The notes below the pieces were generated by a model. It ran no database searches, was not told the DNA's origin, and worked only from the letters and a program-made list of their open reading frames with translations. DNA of 62,000 nt, taken from positions 1 through 62,000 of the forward strand of contig CAJNDS010002754.1 in the NCBI GenBank assembly GCA_905221605.1. Direction: 5' to 3'. A program made the translations under genes and the position numbers. Source of the DNA: Symbiodinium natans. Lineage: Eukaryota > Sar > Dinophyceae > Suessiales > Symbiodiniaceae. Shown here one piece after another: positions 35,281-47,606 of the stretch; within the stretch, counting starts at the first letter, position 1; every line of letters begins with the position of its first letter.

Positions 35281-36046
35281 GGGCTTGGATTGCCCCTCCC
35301 CAACGATCGGGATGCTTCTCTCTCCAGGGCTCGCACGGGGCTGTTACGAGTCCCACTCTGCTAGGACACGTCGTGGGAACTCCATGTGCCGAGAATAGCA
35401 CGTTTCGGATACCAGCCGAAGAGGTCTTGCATCAGGTCAGTGTTCTGGAACCGCGAGACTTTGTGGGGGGGATCGACGTATCAAAGCTGGCGAAGCGATG
35501 ACAGGCTAAGCAAATCAGCCACCGTGGGAGTCCTCTGGAGCACGGACGATTCGACAATTCACTGGGCATCTGCAGGAAGATCGCGCGCCAAACGGGGCCG
35601 ACGGCTGTGGCGAACTGGTGCGTCTCTCGAAGTCCGTGCTTCTCCGCTTCAGGCATGGCGCATGTGGCAGTCCACAGCACGCTCAGCACGAGAGGTCGGC
35701 GGAGATGCCAATCTTCTCAAAGGCGGACCGAAAATGGACCGCGTTGTCACAAGGTGGGCTGTGGAGACGGCCTGCGACGTGCGATGACGCACTGCTTATG
35801 TTGCCCGCCCAGCTCCCGCCATGTTCTGCCCGGGTTGCCGCAGTCAAGTCTGTCTTGAGATTTGCCCAGCATTCTGAACTGCATTGTTGCCACGTCTACC
35901 CACAGTGCTACAGGGAGGAAAACAGCTCGCCTTTAGCGCGAAGAAACCAGACGCTTGTGCCCTGACTCTCACGTCCAAAAGCGTGCTGCGAGCCTCTAAG
36001 CATCCACAGCGCATGCACGCGATGGCCTTTTGCGAAGACGTCGTGG
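35281..36046. repeat. Recent tandem duplication, copy B
   Basis: Second copy of 34,230-34,994. The ~290-bp spacer between the copies (34,995-35,280) also holds a diverged partial relative (GACTCGACAAGATTCTGGGCATCTGCTGG compared in pieces with 34,497-34,525). Older and newer rounds of duplication therefore overlap here. Confidence 0.93.
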
Positions 36047-36129
36047 AAGTGGCGTGCGTGAGGAACGACTTTCCCACAGCATCTGCCAAGCGGATGTCCG
36101 CGCTTCGAGCACAAAGGCCCCATCGCGCC

Positions 36130-39100
36130 GCAGGTCTAGAAGGATGCCGAGCACATGAAACCATTGGGTGCGGATATACATGCTAATCAGTGCCTCATGG
36201 CCGTTTCGGAGAGACTGCTCATTTGATGCAGCCTGCGCCATACTCCGGTGCAGTGTTCTTGTCCAACACGGTGATTGATGGAATCACTTGAAAAGTTAAG
36301 GCTTCAGGATCTTGCTGGGTTTAAGGACAGCCAACTGAGCTCGAAAACAAGGCTGAACTTCATGCAAGACATGCTGAGCTAGTGAGCAGTCGGTACCCGA
36401 CTGGAGCTTACAAAGACATGACTCCGCTTTTGCACCCCGAGCTCCATGACGCACCGGCTCTGAATACGTTGAATGAACCCTGGACTCGAAGATCTCTACT
36501 GCCTCGACAGTTTTACTTCAGGTCTCATGTCCTGAAACTGGGCGAGAAATTCCTCCTTTCCAGCTGGGTCCTTAGAGTCCAGTGTAGGCTGCTGCAACAC
36601 GATGCAACACCATCAGCAGAGCACACGTCGGAATCCGGCCCCAAGACCCCTAAGCCTCCTAAGCATCCCAAGCCCGAACCCACACAATCCAGAGCACGAA
36701 GCCCCATCGTTAGCACCCACCCCCACCACTGGACCAGCCCCCTACAACGCCTGCAAACAGGCCGTGCGAACGAAGGGAAGAAACTGAAGAAACCCCGGGT
36801 TCCCAAAGCTCCCAATCCCCCCATCTCGAGCCGAGAAGGTGGATTTGTATCGTCAGGCACGTCCCTGTGCTACCGTGGCTACCGTGATATGAACCTTTAA
36901 AGCCTAAGCCTCTATGAGGAGCAGGCCCTGAAATCACCGTACGGTGTCGCACCACGCTGTTGCTACGCAATGGCGGTTGCTACTAGGAGATGCCACGACC
37001 TCTCTCGGCTCGATGATCTGGCGGAGAAAAGAGTGGGGGTCTCAGTGTCTCAGACCCCGCATATCTCGAGCCGAGAGCGGAAGAGAAGCCGAGACCCTGT
37101 CAGGCAAGTCCCTCTTCCCGGAATATTTCCGATTTTCTCTAAGTCCGTCAAAATGAACCCTTGAGAGCCTTAAAACTCGAAGTGGATCAGGTGCCACTCC
37201 ACCAGGCTGGGTCTTTGTGCACAAGAAGGGCGGCTTGCTTCACCCGCGCTCGAAAACAGCAGACTGCGCTGTCGGGATGCGGGAGATGAGGCGCCTCCTC
37301 AACCCAGCCGGTGCCCAGCTTCAGCACAGGAGCTGCTTTGAAACAGCTCCCGTGGAACCTTGTGGAACCCTTTGTGTCCTTTGCATCTTTCCTAGAAAGG
37401 AAGCCTGCCACTTTGCCGGAAGACCTATGGGCCGCTGAATCCCCAAACAAGAACAACGAAACCGCGCGCATGCAGCCGCTGAAACCCTACCCGCCCTACC
37501 CGCCCTACCCTGCCTGGCCTTGTCTATCGCCCGAATGAAAGCAAAGAACTACACTGTCAGGAAAGAGATCGGACGGACTTCGCATCACGGCCAGCGGAGA
37601 GGAACATGCGCGTTGCGATGGTCCTACGAGGTGCTTGGTCTGGGACATTTCGACCTGAAGAAGCCTCACTTGCGCCTAAAAAACCTTACCGTGCAAATGG
37701 CTGCCAAAAACCTCTTTGCTCGTCGCTGCTCGTCATGCCTGTGGCAAACTGGGGAGCTCAAGTTGCTGGAGCCTCACAGGGTTAGGAAGAGTATGCTAAG
37801 GACCCCTCTCAGCTCGATCTGTCGGAGATTCTGCCTGAGCCCCAGACTGCAAGCCATATCTTCATCGCTGCTGATCCTCACCAATCGACAAGCTAAGCCT
37901 TCAGGTCGGAAATGTCCTCTTGCCGTCTTGCCTCCCGAAACTTCGTGGTATCTCGACCCCTGCCATTCCGGCGAAGGCTTAGGGGTTTGGGGTGTAAATA
38001 GGGCCTGAGGAAAGCAAACGCAATCACTGGCTGTCCATACCATGTGGGCCATACTGGCCATGTGACGAAGGACAACTGCTTCCGTGCCTCCGCCTTTGCT
38101 GTGCTGCATCTAGACGATAGAACACGGAGACACAGCGTGGAGCCATGATGGGTGGAGCCCTGGGGGTCAGCATCTCGTCACTGCCTGCAGGAACTCCGAG
38201 TTGCTCTCATTCCTTGCCACCTGTGAGCTGTCGGATTCGCAAAATCTTCGTGAACAGCTGTGCCGAGCTGTACCGAATGCTGACCCGAGGAGAGCGTTGC
38301 GGCGCAGGTTAGCTCGAGTTCCGTGGACCCTGGAGCAGTGAGCGGCTTGCTCAACGTGTTCAGGAGGGAGCGACCCGATCTAGACCTGTAAGAAGGTCTG
38401 GAAACGAAGCCCAATGGCCCCAATGGCCTCCGGGTCTCCTTCGCAGGTTCAAGGGGCATGGATACACTGATACAGAAATCGCAAACGGCGGGGGTGGGGG
38501 ATACGGGTGATCAGAGGTTCTGCCATCCCCGGGGCCGACGCGCTCCATGAATTCTGCGCGCTCAAGGCCAAAGATGACCTAGGCCTGCAAAGATCTGAAC
38601 GAAGAAAGACAGCGAGGACCGCACTGTCTGCAGATGACATGGGGCATGGGCGAGGCCCGCACGGTGTGGTGAGAGGTCTCGACTTCAGGGCCCGGCAACG
38701 TTGCCATGCTTGCAGAAGTGCTTGCAGAAGGTGGAATACTGGGTCTGCTGGGTGTCTATGTCTTGGCTTCAAGAAGTGCGAGCTTCTCTTGGAGGCGCCC
38801 AGAGACCCGGAGAAAATTCGACCGAACAGTTCCTGGCTGACTCCGGGCCTCCGGGAACCTTGAACTCTAAACTCAGAGGCCCGAAGCGGGCCCTGGAGCC
38901 CCAGCAACGAACTGACCATGTTGGCCCTTGGTTACACCTCCTAGATCACTCCTCCTCAAACAGTGGAAGACCGAATCTCCCAGAGTCCAACACATTGACA
39001 TCCCCGTGTGTCTGCAATGTCTGCAATGTCTGCAATGTCTGCAGCTCTATCCGATCATGACGGTGACCCCAATTGGGCCCCAAGCACAGCGCACCTTCTG

Positions 39101-41200
39101 CAAACTCAAGTGGAAGCGACCCTGGAAACTCGTGATGGACGTACCAGGTGGACGTCCCAGGGGTTTAGGGCCCAAGGTGAAGGGATTGCAGGCAGCTGGT
39201 GCACAAAGAAAACGCCAGATCGTACCCCCAGGTCAGGTAACGAGCGCGAAATCCCGTCTTTAGATGATGCTAGGGTTGAGAGCGAAAGCGGCCACTGGAA
39301 GATCCCTACATGTTATGTTTCAGCAGCTCCGACATGTCGAGCGATGTTGGAAGTAGGGATTTCGTGCAAAGGGTTGGGCGGATCATCGTGTGGTGGGACA
39401 GCGGCTGATCAGTCCCGGCTGGGTTGCTGCACTGGTCTTCTGAGGCCGTGCGCGCGACGCTGCATGCAAAGCACGCCCAGTGCGAGAGGGCGATGCGAGA
39501 AAGCAGCGCCCGCAGCTAGGCGTCGGATCCCAGATATCTTCCTTCAGGCTCGCAGCCTGCGAAGAGCTTTCAAGCAACCGAAGGGGCGCAAGCGTTGTTG
39601 GAGACCACCGGTGTGTCTAGGGCATGGGGTGAAGGGTGGCGGGAGGGCTTAAGGATCTTCAGGCGAGGGGACCTCAACGCCTATGGGGCTGAGGGCTTCA
39701 TACCGAAACTGGGCCAATTACGTCTGAATCCTCAAGGCTCCGGGTCTCAGGTGTAGGGGTTTAGGGCGTTTAAGGTCTAAGGACTGGAGGGCGAAGTAGC
39801 TCAGCCCTTGAAAGGCCAAGGGCTTTTGGCCATCCATGGTCTCCCTGCGAAGCTATTGCACCTAAAGCCTTTCTAAGGCATGGGCTTGTAGATCTGCCAG
39901 CAAACACCTTAGACCACCCCCCAACTTCAAACCCTCAGCCGTACTAGCCCTCAACCCTAACGCCAAACCCAAACCTGTAAACATCTGTAAACCCTTAGCC
40001 CCTAGCCCTTAGCCCTTAGCCCTTAGCCCTATGCCCCTGGACCTCGGTTTTACAAACCAGGGCTCGGCGCTGGGAGCTCTACGGTAGAGCTCTAGCAGCA
40101 CAAGCAGAAGCTAGAAGAAGGTATACGGCGCAGCTCTGACTTTGAGGGAGGATCTCCTCTGAAAACACGCCAGAACCCACAACACACCATACCAAGACCC
40201 ACGAGCTGCTCACGTTCTTCAGGCGTGCTGGCGCGCTCTGAAGGCCGAGCGATAAAAGGAATCTGCACTGCCCTGCACTGCCTTGTCTGCAAGGTTGCTT
40301 ATCGGTTTAAACGTTTAGGGTTTTTAGGGCCATTTTGGGGTGTTTAGGGTTTTGGGGACTGAAGGTCTAGGGTTGCGGTTTCAGGTGTAAGGTTCAAGCT
40401 GCACGTGGGGATTCCTGAATCCGGCCTCTTTTTTGAGCTGTCAGCAGGGGCTTCGGAACCATCACGAAGCGCCGGACCCCCTTCAGCTGCCCCTTAACCC
40501 TATGTAGTCCCAACCCCCTTGTAAGGCACGAGCTCGTCTAACTAACCCTGAACCCTGCACCCTGAACCCTAATCAGCTAATCAGCCGTAGGGGCCAGATG
40601 GAGCCTGAGATCAACGCAAAGACTTTGGAGACCACTGCAGCCAGGACCAGCAAGTCGTGCTCAACCGACTGCTCCATCTTTTAAGCTTTTGGCTTTGGGG
40701 GGACAACTAGGCCAACTAGGCTTTTGGCTTTGGGGTAAGGATGAGTTTTTAACCAAGCGAATCCGCCTCGAGCACGGTGAAAAAGTCACGCATGTGAGGA
40801 GCAGCTCTCCTGAGTTGCACGATGCCTGATGTAGGCGTCTAACAGTACCCCTAATCCCCAAAACAGAAAACGTTCGGAGCGCGCCGCAGAGGGAACGAAG
40901 CCAAAGAAGGAAGCTGTCTCCGCCTCTCAGAAGACCCATGCGCCGATTCTGCGGCTGGAAAAGAACTTACGCAGGCAGAAAGGCATGGCACATGAACGCG
41001 GGAGCCCAGGCCCTGGTCACCTTGTGCTGTGAGCCATGGTACTTTCAAGCAACTTGCCTTTGGCTCCCGGAGGATGCTGCAAGCACTTCAGTTCTACTCG
41101 GCTCCGGATGGCCAAGGGCAATACACCACGAATCTGAAGTGCCAGAAACATGACACAGGCTCTCCATGTAATGCCCCAACCAAAGGAGACTACAGGGCCG
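36130..41200. other. 5 kb without a recognised gene
   Basis: Frames up to about 214 codons (plus 39,008-39,652; plus 36,382-36,900) lack motifs. TGCAATGTC direct repeats lie at 39,011-39,046. Degenerate telomere-like words (CCCTTAGCCCTTAGCCC at 39,995-40,030; GTTTAGGGTTTTTAGGG at 40,308-40,330) increase from about 39.7 kb on. Confidence 0.5.
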
Positions 41201-41206
41201 GCTAGG

Positions 41207-41750
41207 AACAGGTCGATGTCAGACATCAGGCAGCAGGACCAGTCTCAGCAAGCCCTCCGACAAATTTTGCTTGGGACGTCAGCCGTTCTTACGTCCGGCG
41301 ACCCAACAGATGCACGAGTTCCTACGGCACTTTGCGGCGTAGCTACCTCCACATGCTTCAAAGAACCGCATGCTGCGGCCCTGGAGCACTTGCGATGGGA
41401 TGAGAAGGTGCGATGGAACAAACCGGCTCCATGTCGTCAAGACCACTGAAAAGGGATTATTAAAGTGCCAACTAAAACAAGTCCATATCAGACATTTTCA
41501 ATCAACGGTATCATGCGCATCAAGCCTTTCGGCAGCCCTTGCTTCCACGGACCCGCTTTTGCACCCGAGGCCCTGGAGTCCATCAAACAGCCTCAGCATG
41601 CACGAAGTTCGGGGAAGATCCAGATTCGCCCGGACAGCACCATTTTTCGAGCCTCCGAGCGCGGTGAGGCGAGGGTGCATGGTGGCGGGACGAGTGTGCA
41701 GCGCACGAGGGCAGCGTCCGCGTCCTGGTCCTCGGAAGCAAGCCTTAGCA
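41207..41750. repeat. Diverged repeat family, member 1
   Basis: Shares scattered blocks with members at 42,470-42,820 and 43,046-43,580: GATGTCAGACATCA, TCTCAGCAAGCC, TTGCTTGGGACGTCA, TGCGATGGAACAAACCGG, GTCAAGACC and CACGAAGTTCGGGGAAGATC. The order of blocks differs between members, so the family has been rearranged. Confidence 0.6.
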
Positions 41751-42469
41751 AAAGCCTCGTAGCCTGGCAGGCGGCTCTACGGGTCGATGTCGTCCCATCT
41801 GCTGTCGACAAGGATTGCCCTCCAAACCGACTGGTCTCTGCAAGATAAACTACGACGAGAAGCAGCGAAACAGCTGTGGCTCCTTGTGCGGAAGGATTGC
41901 CGAAAGACAACGCATGTCCCATCACGCTCCATTGTGCATCGCAGGTTTTGCCTTCGGGCCTGCGATGGGCTCGTGAACATCTCCGTCTCGGAAGCTCCAG
42001 CTCCAGTCAGAGACTCAAGCCTGAAGTTCAAGAAGAAAAGAGGGTGCGCTGATGTTGCTTGTGAACATGCACAGACAAAACGCCGCACGGCCAAATCGCC
42101 GAGACCTACATGGTTGAGAGTCTTGCGCCCGACACCTGGCGATGCAGGATGCGTCCACCCCGCCATCAGAAGGCAGAGACCAAGGCGGCCGTAGGGCGAA
42201 CCCCCGACACACGCTGGAGTCTCCGGCCATGCTTGCCGATGCGCCGATGGGCCGTAGCAGCATATATGTACCACACTACAAGCTGTGCACAGAAGCTTGA
42301 CGGACCCAAGCAGAGGCCAAAAGGAGCCTGAAGAGCCGGGCACATCCGGGCACAGTGGGCAAACGAGGGCAGGAGGCTAAGCCTGACGTGATGTCCAATG
42401 GACACGGCCTGTTCAGTAGATGCAGAGCCTCTGGCCGATGTCCAACCCCTGTCTGGCAAAGGACTGATT

Positions 42470-42820
42470 GAGACTATTCCATGTCCGACGCCATCAATCA
42501 GCACGACCAGGCTCAGCAAGCCGTCGGGAGACCTGTTTTGCAGACACCACTACATCATGGACGGAGTTTGAGTCCTGCGCTCCAACACGCAGTGTCAACG
42601 CACATGAAGTTTCTGGGAAGATCGCAGCCTTGGCTGCTGGCCCTAGGCTTCTGAAGTAGGGTCTAGGGTGAGGGCTTAAGGTTTCGCCACATCAATCGAT
42701 GCGGACCTCCGCAGATGTGAACGGGTGTGGAACATGACCTGCCTGAACCCGGAGGGACAACAAATCGTGGCATCTGAACAGTCGGCAACCGTCTCCGAGA
42801 GCCTGAAGCGGTCGCGTGAC
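42470..42820. repeat. Diverged repeat family, member 2
   Basis: Carries GACGCCATCAATCAGCACGA, GGCTCAGCAAGCC, CACATGAAGTTTCTGGGAAG and TCGTGGCATCTGAA, then CGTCTCCGAGAGCCTGAAG, in the same order as member 3. At its right end are three telomeric units (AACCCTAAACCCTAAACCCT, 42,825-42,848). Confidence 0.6.
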
Positions 42821-42824
42821 TCGA

Positions 42825-42850
42825 ACCCTAAACCCTAAACCCTAAACCGT
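42825..42850 (-). repeat. Short interstitial telomeric repeat
   Basis: About three and a half units of CCCTAAA, the C-rich strand of the TTTAGGG telomere repeat, opposite in orientation to the long array at 46,071. Confidence 0.85.
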
Positions 42851-43045
42851 TTCTTGCTTGGATTTGGGGGGGACAAACCTCACCTGCCCCCTCTCCAAAG
42901 GCACCTGCACTGTCTTGCCCTCCTTCACACAGGGCGCTTCCTTGCCCTGCGGACTTTCCATGAGCCTTGCAGCTCAAGGAAGAGGCTGCCAGACCTTCAG
43001 TTCTAAGTTAGGTCCAAAAGCTCCAAAGAACAGCAAGCTGGGAAT

Positions 43046-43580
43046 CTGCGATGGAACAAACGGGTTCCATTTCGTGAAGACCGGCCGATGAACACTACTC
43101 GATGTCATACATCAGTTGGCACATGTTGGCACTACCATGCTCAGCAAGCCTTTGAAAAACATGTGCTTGGGACATCATGGACCTGCGCCAACCCGACAGT
43201 CATACGTAGCTACCACGACATGCAAGGTATTGCAAGGCTGTGCGTTCCAGGAAACTGGCAGTACGAAAGCAAATCGAAGTCCGTACGCCGTGCAAAGCGA
43301 CCAGCAAAATCATGCCAACTCGACTCGAAGATCAACAGCGGTAACTGGCCAAATTGGCACGCGCTCGACTTCATGGACAGGCTGGAGAACACTCGGAACT
43401 CCCACTCAGACAACACTCAGATATTCAAGAGGTCAGAAGGGAAGCTGGGGGCGCTGGCCCCTGGCCTCTCTGATGGGGATTTGTGCGTGAAGATCGTAGA
43501 GCATGATCTTCAACCAGGGAGGATCACAACTCGCGGCATCTGAAGCATCTGCAGTCTCCGGGAGCCTGAAGTCAACCACA
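43046..43580. repeat. Diverged repeat family, member 3
   Basis: Carries TGCGATGGAACAAACGGG, TCGATGTCATACATCA, GCTCAGCAAGCC, TGTGCTTGGGACATCA, TCGCGGCATCTGAA and GTCTCCGGGAGCCTGAAG. A 151-codon plus frame (43,088-43,543) lies in it but is not shared by the other members. Confidence 0.6.
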
Positions 43581-45504
43581 CGGCTGGAGTAGCTTTGCAA
43601 AGGGATGCTTGTCCCCCCATCATCCGGGCCAAGATCGCGCTCACCCTGCTGGTTCCGAGGATTTATTCATCTCCCAAGCTGCTTTCTATCTCATTTGACT
43701 ACTGTTACATTTCATTGATTGGGAGATTTTAAAGGAAAACCCAAATAAAGGTCAAAAACTGTGGTGTATTCTCTTGGTGCAGAGAGTCTCGTGCCACGCT
43801 CATGCCGCCGAAGGGTGCGCCCAAACGGCTTTCTGCGGGCCTGACATTTTTGCATTCCTTGCGGACATCCTCTTTATCCTTGTCGGCGTGCGAAGGGTGC
43901 AGCTTGCCCCTGGGAGATTCCAGCATTGACACAACAGCCCGTGCTCTCAACCTCGCGAAACCTCAAAGGATTGTTTAGATCACTCTGAACCAACTCAGTT
44001 CGAAGCCACCGAAGCCTTAGACTTACACTCCAAGGGCTCCGTCAAGCGGCAGGATCGATTTCCCGCAAGCCTCGCACACGTCGCAAGGAGCAGTCCACTG
44101 CGCTTCACAAACACGCACGAACTATGTACGATGTGGGACGATGCGGGACGATGCGGGACGATGTGGGACGATGTGGGACATGCGGGCGAAGCAGGCAAAG
44201 CGGTCGAGAGCGGGTTTGTCTCTTCCCGGCTCTTTTCGTGAGTGTGGGAGTGTGAAGGTGGTGCGCCGTAAGGTTACATTCTATAGGCATCACCTCAAAC
44301 ACTCTCAGCTTCAATCTCCAGCCCAATTCAGGGCAAGGAGGGCGCGAGATAAGGGCAAGGTCGGGAAGTGTCGACATGCCATCGGTCGCAAAGCCTTGAT
44401 GTCAGATCAGCTCGAGCTCTACAGTCGGGCACGGCCCGCTGGCTCCGCGGCCAGACGAGCCCTAAAGCCTGGACCAAATGCCCCGACGGTCAAGCAAAAA
44501 CCTTAGACAAAGCACGAACCCTCAAAACCCTAACCCCGACGCAACCCGAAACCAAAAAGCCCTAAACCCGAACTAACTTCGGCCTCACTTCGGACCGCCG
44601 TTCAAGACCGCAACCTCGCAAAACCGTTCAAAAGAAGCTCTCAAAGCAGTCTTTTTAGAAAACTCGGCGCCAAAACTATCGGAAACTATCGGCCTTCTCT
44701 GACCTCCTCTCAAAGGCCCCCCGAAAAAAAAAAAAACATGTCTCGCGGCATTCTCAGGCCAAGGGCCGATGCCTTCCTCGCCGACCGGGGCTCTTCCGAG
44801 CACCCTGTAGGGAAAGGTCCAGCATCGCTTGTGGTGCTCTTCGAGCCATCCGCGCAGGCTCTGCAGACCGTGCTGCCTTCAGCTTGCCCCCGAAGTTCGG
44901 AGTGGGACAAGCTCGAAGCTGACCGGAAAACCACGGTTTTCAATGGTCTCCGAGCTCCTTACAGTGCCTCGTGCTGAGAACTTCACGAGAATGAAGACCG
45001 CTTTTTGAGCACGAAGCTGGGCCTCATTGTCTTGGCAAGAGGTCGGCGTGTTTGGGCCGACCTTGTGGGGGTCTTCGAGATCTGTATGAAGGATGTTCTC
45101 AACACCCTAAACTGTGGAGAAATCACCCACCCGAGAATCGCCATCATATGCGAAGAAAAGCGACCAACAGAAGTCAGTGAGTGCGCAGAGTGCGCAGAGT
45201 GCGCCTGAGTCCTTGCGTTTCTCAAAGGAATCTGTCCGAGCATGTTGGCCTTAGCACAAAACATTGGGAGACACTGTTGCCCCTAAACCCAATCACAGAA
45301 AGCAGAGGGAGAGGGAAGGAACAAGGGCACAGACCCACAGAAGAGGCCTAAGGTTAAGGCAGGGGGCCCTAGAAAAGGAGGGAACAACACAAGGCACGTG
45401 CCTGGTGAGAGCAAACGGAACATCCAACAAAGGCGTTCAGGCCGAAAGCGCATGTGCTGCTTTTGACCGGGTTGACCGGGTTGGGCAGCCACTCATCCTA
45501 CTCG
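43581..45504. other. No gene recognised
   Basis: A 10-bp tandem repeat GATGCGGGAC/GATGTGGGAC (about five units) lies at 44,130-44,180. An A-run of about 13 lies at 44,727-44,740. GTGCGCAGA triplicate lies at 45,181-45,205. Frames stay under 125 codons. Confidence 0.5.
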
Positions 45505-45647
45505 GAGGTTCATGGGACTTAATGACCACTTAGAAGTGCGCGTATAACCTTGCTTCTCATCGGGATAACCACTATCAAGCCCCTTGGGGGTATTATAGGT
45601 AGGGTTATAAGCCCCGTTATAAGTGGTTATTAAGTCCCTTGAACCTC
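45505..45647. mobile_element. MITE-like inverted-repeat element, 143 bp
   Basis: Positions 45,505-45,535 (GAGGTTCATGGGACTTAATG and 11 more bases) pair with 45,617-45,647 at 28 of 31 positions in inverted orientation. The interior holds a second, weaker inverted pair around AAGCCCCTTGGGGG, so the whole segment can fold into one long hairpin. No clear target-site duplication is visible next to the ends. Related words (GGGGTTATTAAAGCTTATCC) occur at 46,660-46,715. It could be a non-autonomous DNA transposon or just a stable hairpin of another origin. Confidence 0.55.
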
Positions 45648-46070
45648 ACAGTGGTGCTCTCTCTCTCCCGGAGCAGAGCTGGAGAGATCCTAAGGGCATA
45701 GACGTCCTTTAAGATCCCTTAAGATCTCTAAGACACAGTAAGCCACATGAAGACTTCATAACATCTCCGCGAGACTCTATGACCTTGATGAACTTCTGAC
45801 TCATGACAATAGAGTTCTGTGACATTGGAATCTCGCCAGCTGTTGACATGCAAAGAAATGCTTTGGAAGTGATGCCATGGTGGGGAAAGGCCGGGTGTGG
45901 GGTGCGGGCGGGTGGAGCTCTGTGCGCGCCATTCCTGGAACCAGCCAGAGAAGAAAAGCATATGGTGGCCCAGGCCGCCGTTTGGGGGGAAGATTCGGCA
46001 GTGGCCCTTCCAGGGTGAGGGTTCCCGAGGCCGAAGCCAGTCCTGGTGAAAAAACTGATGCTTTTGAGGG
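45648..46070. other. No gene recognised
   Basis: Contains a small GATCCCTTAAGATCTCTAAG cluster near 45,711-45,732 and otherwise nothing recognisable. Confidence 0.5.
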
Positions 46071-46182
46071 TTTAGGGTTTAGGGTTTAGGGTTTAGGGTT
46101 TAGGGTTTAGGGTTTAGGGTTTAGGGTTTAGGGTTTAGGGTTTAGGGTTTAGGGTTTAGGGTTTAGGGTTTAGGGTTTAGGG
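46071..46182 (+). repeat. Perfect interstitial telomeric array, (TTTAGGG)16
   Basis: Exactly 16 uninterrupted units of TTTAGGG (112 bp), preceded by GAGGG. TTTAGGG is the Arabidopsis-type telomere unit also used by dinoflagellates. The array is flanked on both sides by ordinary sequence (left flank GGTGAAAAAACTGATGCTTT, right flank TGCAATTCTGTGG). It is therefore interstitial unless a join has been misassembled. Confidence 0.97.
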
Positions 46183-47606
46183 TGCAATTCTGTGGAGATC
46201 TTGCTGAGGCTCGTGACACCCAAAAGAATCACCCTGAACCCTAAACCCTTCCAGACCCTAAAGGCCCAAAGCTTCTTGAACCTGAAACCCCAAACCCTGC
46301 AATGCTAAACTCTGATTGGGCATGCGCTGGCTTCTTGATTTTGGGGTGCCCAGATAGTGAGGCTGTTGACCCTCTGTGCGTTTCAGGGGTTTCGGTGTGC
46401 CTACAGCCCAGGTGGGCAGTTTGATGATCTTTCCGGGGATGTTTCGGTGCACTTGTTGAAGAAAACCATTCGGTTTGGTTCCAAAATTGTGGATCAGCAC
46501 GACTTTCAGTCTTGCAACGTGAACATCAAGGCTGCCTGGAACTGCACATGTTCTGGGCGATGGCCCCGAGCTCTAAAGAAACGAAAGCAAGCATAAGCAA
46601 ACTGCACACGATCATAAGATCCCCAAGGGCCCCCCCACGAAAGAACCCCCAGAATAGGGGACCATTAAGAGATATTCGGGGGTTATTAAAGCTTATCCGG
46701 GCTTATTGAAACTCAGGAAACGAAAAATCTCAGCAGGCCTGCCAAACTTTGGGGGTCAGCATCGGGCGCCCGGCAGCCGTTCAGTCGGAGAGTAGGGTGT
46801 AAGGCTGCGGGTTGCAGCTTTAGTTGTGGTGTTAAAAACTAGAGCTTGGGATTTATGTAAGGCTTCGGGTTTAGGGTTCAGGGCGTAGGGTTTGGGGAGA
46901 GCGGTGGACGCATCAACACTTGGCCGCGATGAAACCTGCACAAAAAAGCAAGAAACGTACACGACGAGCATGAAGAAACGTGGAAAAACCGCGGGTGGGG
47001 GTACTCAACGACGTTCTCCTAAACCCTTAAAACGAAGGAAATTGTAAACCCTAAGCCCTAAAACCAACTGAGCTCTGCACCAAGTGTCTTCGTGTCGGCG
47101 CTCGGCTATCCAGTCGTACACCATCAGGTCCCTGGGTTTCTCCGAATTTCGTCCTGACGGGTCTCTCTCTATCTCTAGTTTAGGATTTAGGGTTTGGGGT
47201 TTAGGATGTAGGATTGAAGGAAACAAGCAAGCACCAGTCGTAGAAGGGAGAGCCTGTCATCGAGAATCTTAAACAAACCGAAATGCTAGACCCTTAACTT
47301 TCGACCATGAATCCTCAACCTTTCGCCCTTGTACCGAACTGCTAGACCAATCCTGAATATCATGAGCCCTACAGCCTAAATCCTCCGCACTGGTGCGGTA
47401 GATCGCCCCAAACCCTATTACGCCTTAAAAAATCCTAAGTCCTAACTAGGCCATAAACCCTACGCACTGAACTCTAAAATAGGTCCTGTGAAAACCAGCA
47501 CTGGCACGGGATATCCCACATGTCCCACCGTCGTTGCAGTATACCGCCGGCCAAGACGAAGCACCCACACCCCATCAGCCTCACAGGACAAAGATCAAAC
47601 TTTGGG
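46183..47606. other. Telomere-word-rich, no gene
   Basis: Scattered degenerate units (CCCTGAACCCTAAACCC at 46,230; GGGTTTAGGGTTCAGGG at 46,867; TTTAGGATTTAGGGTTTGGGG at 47,180 in pieces; CCCTAAGCCCTAAA at 47,050). Short frames only. Confidence 0.5.

Noticed and set aside
44700-44740. Processed pseudogene ending in the A-run at 44,727
   Set aside because: No coding reading or leader relic upstream and no target duplication seen; a simple homopolymer is enough.
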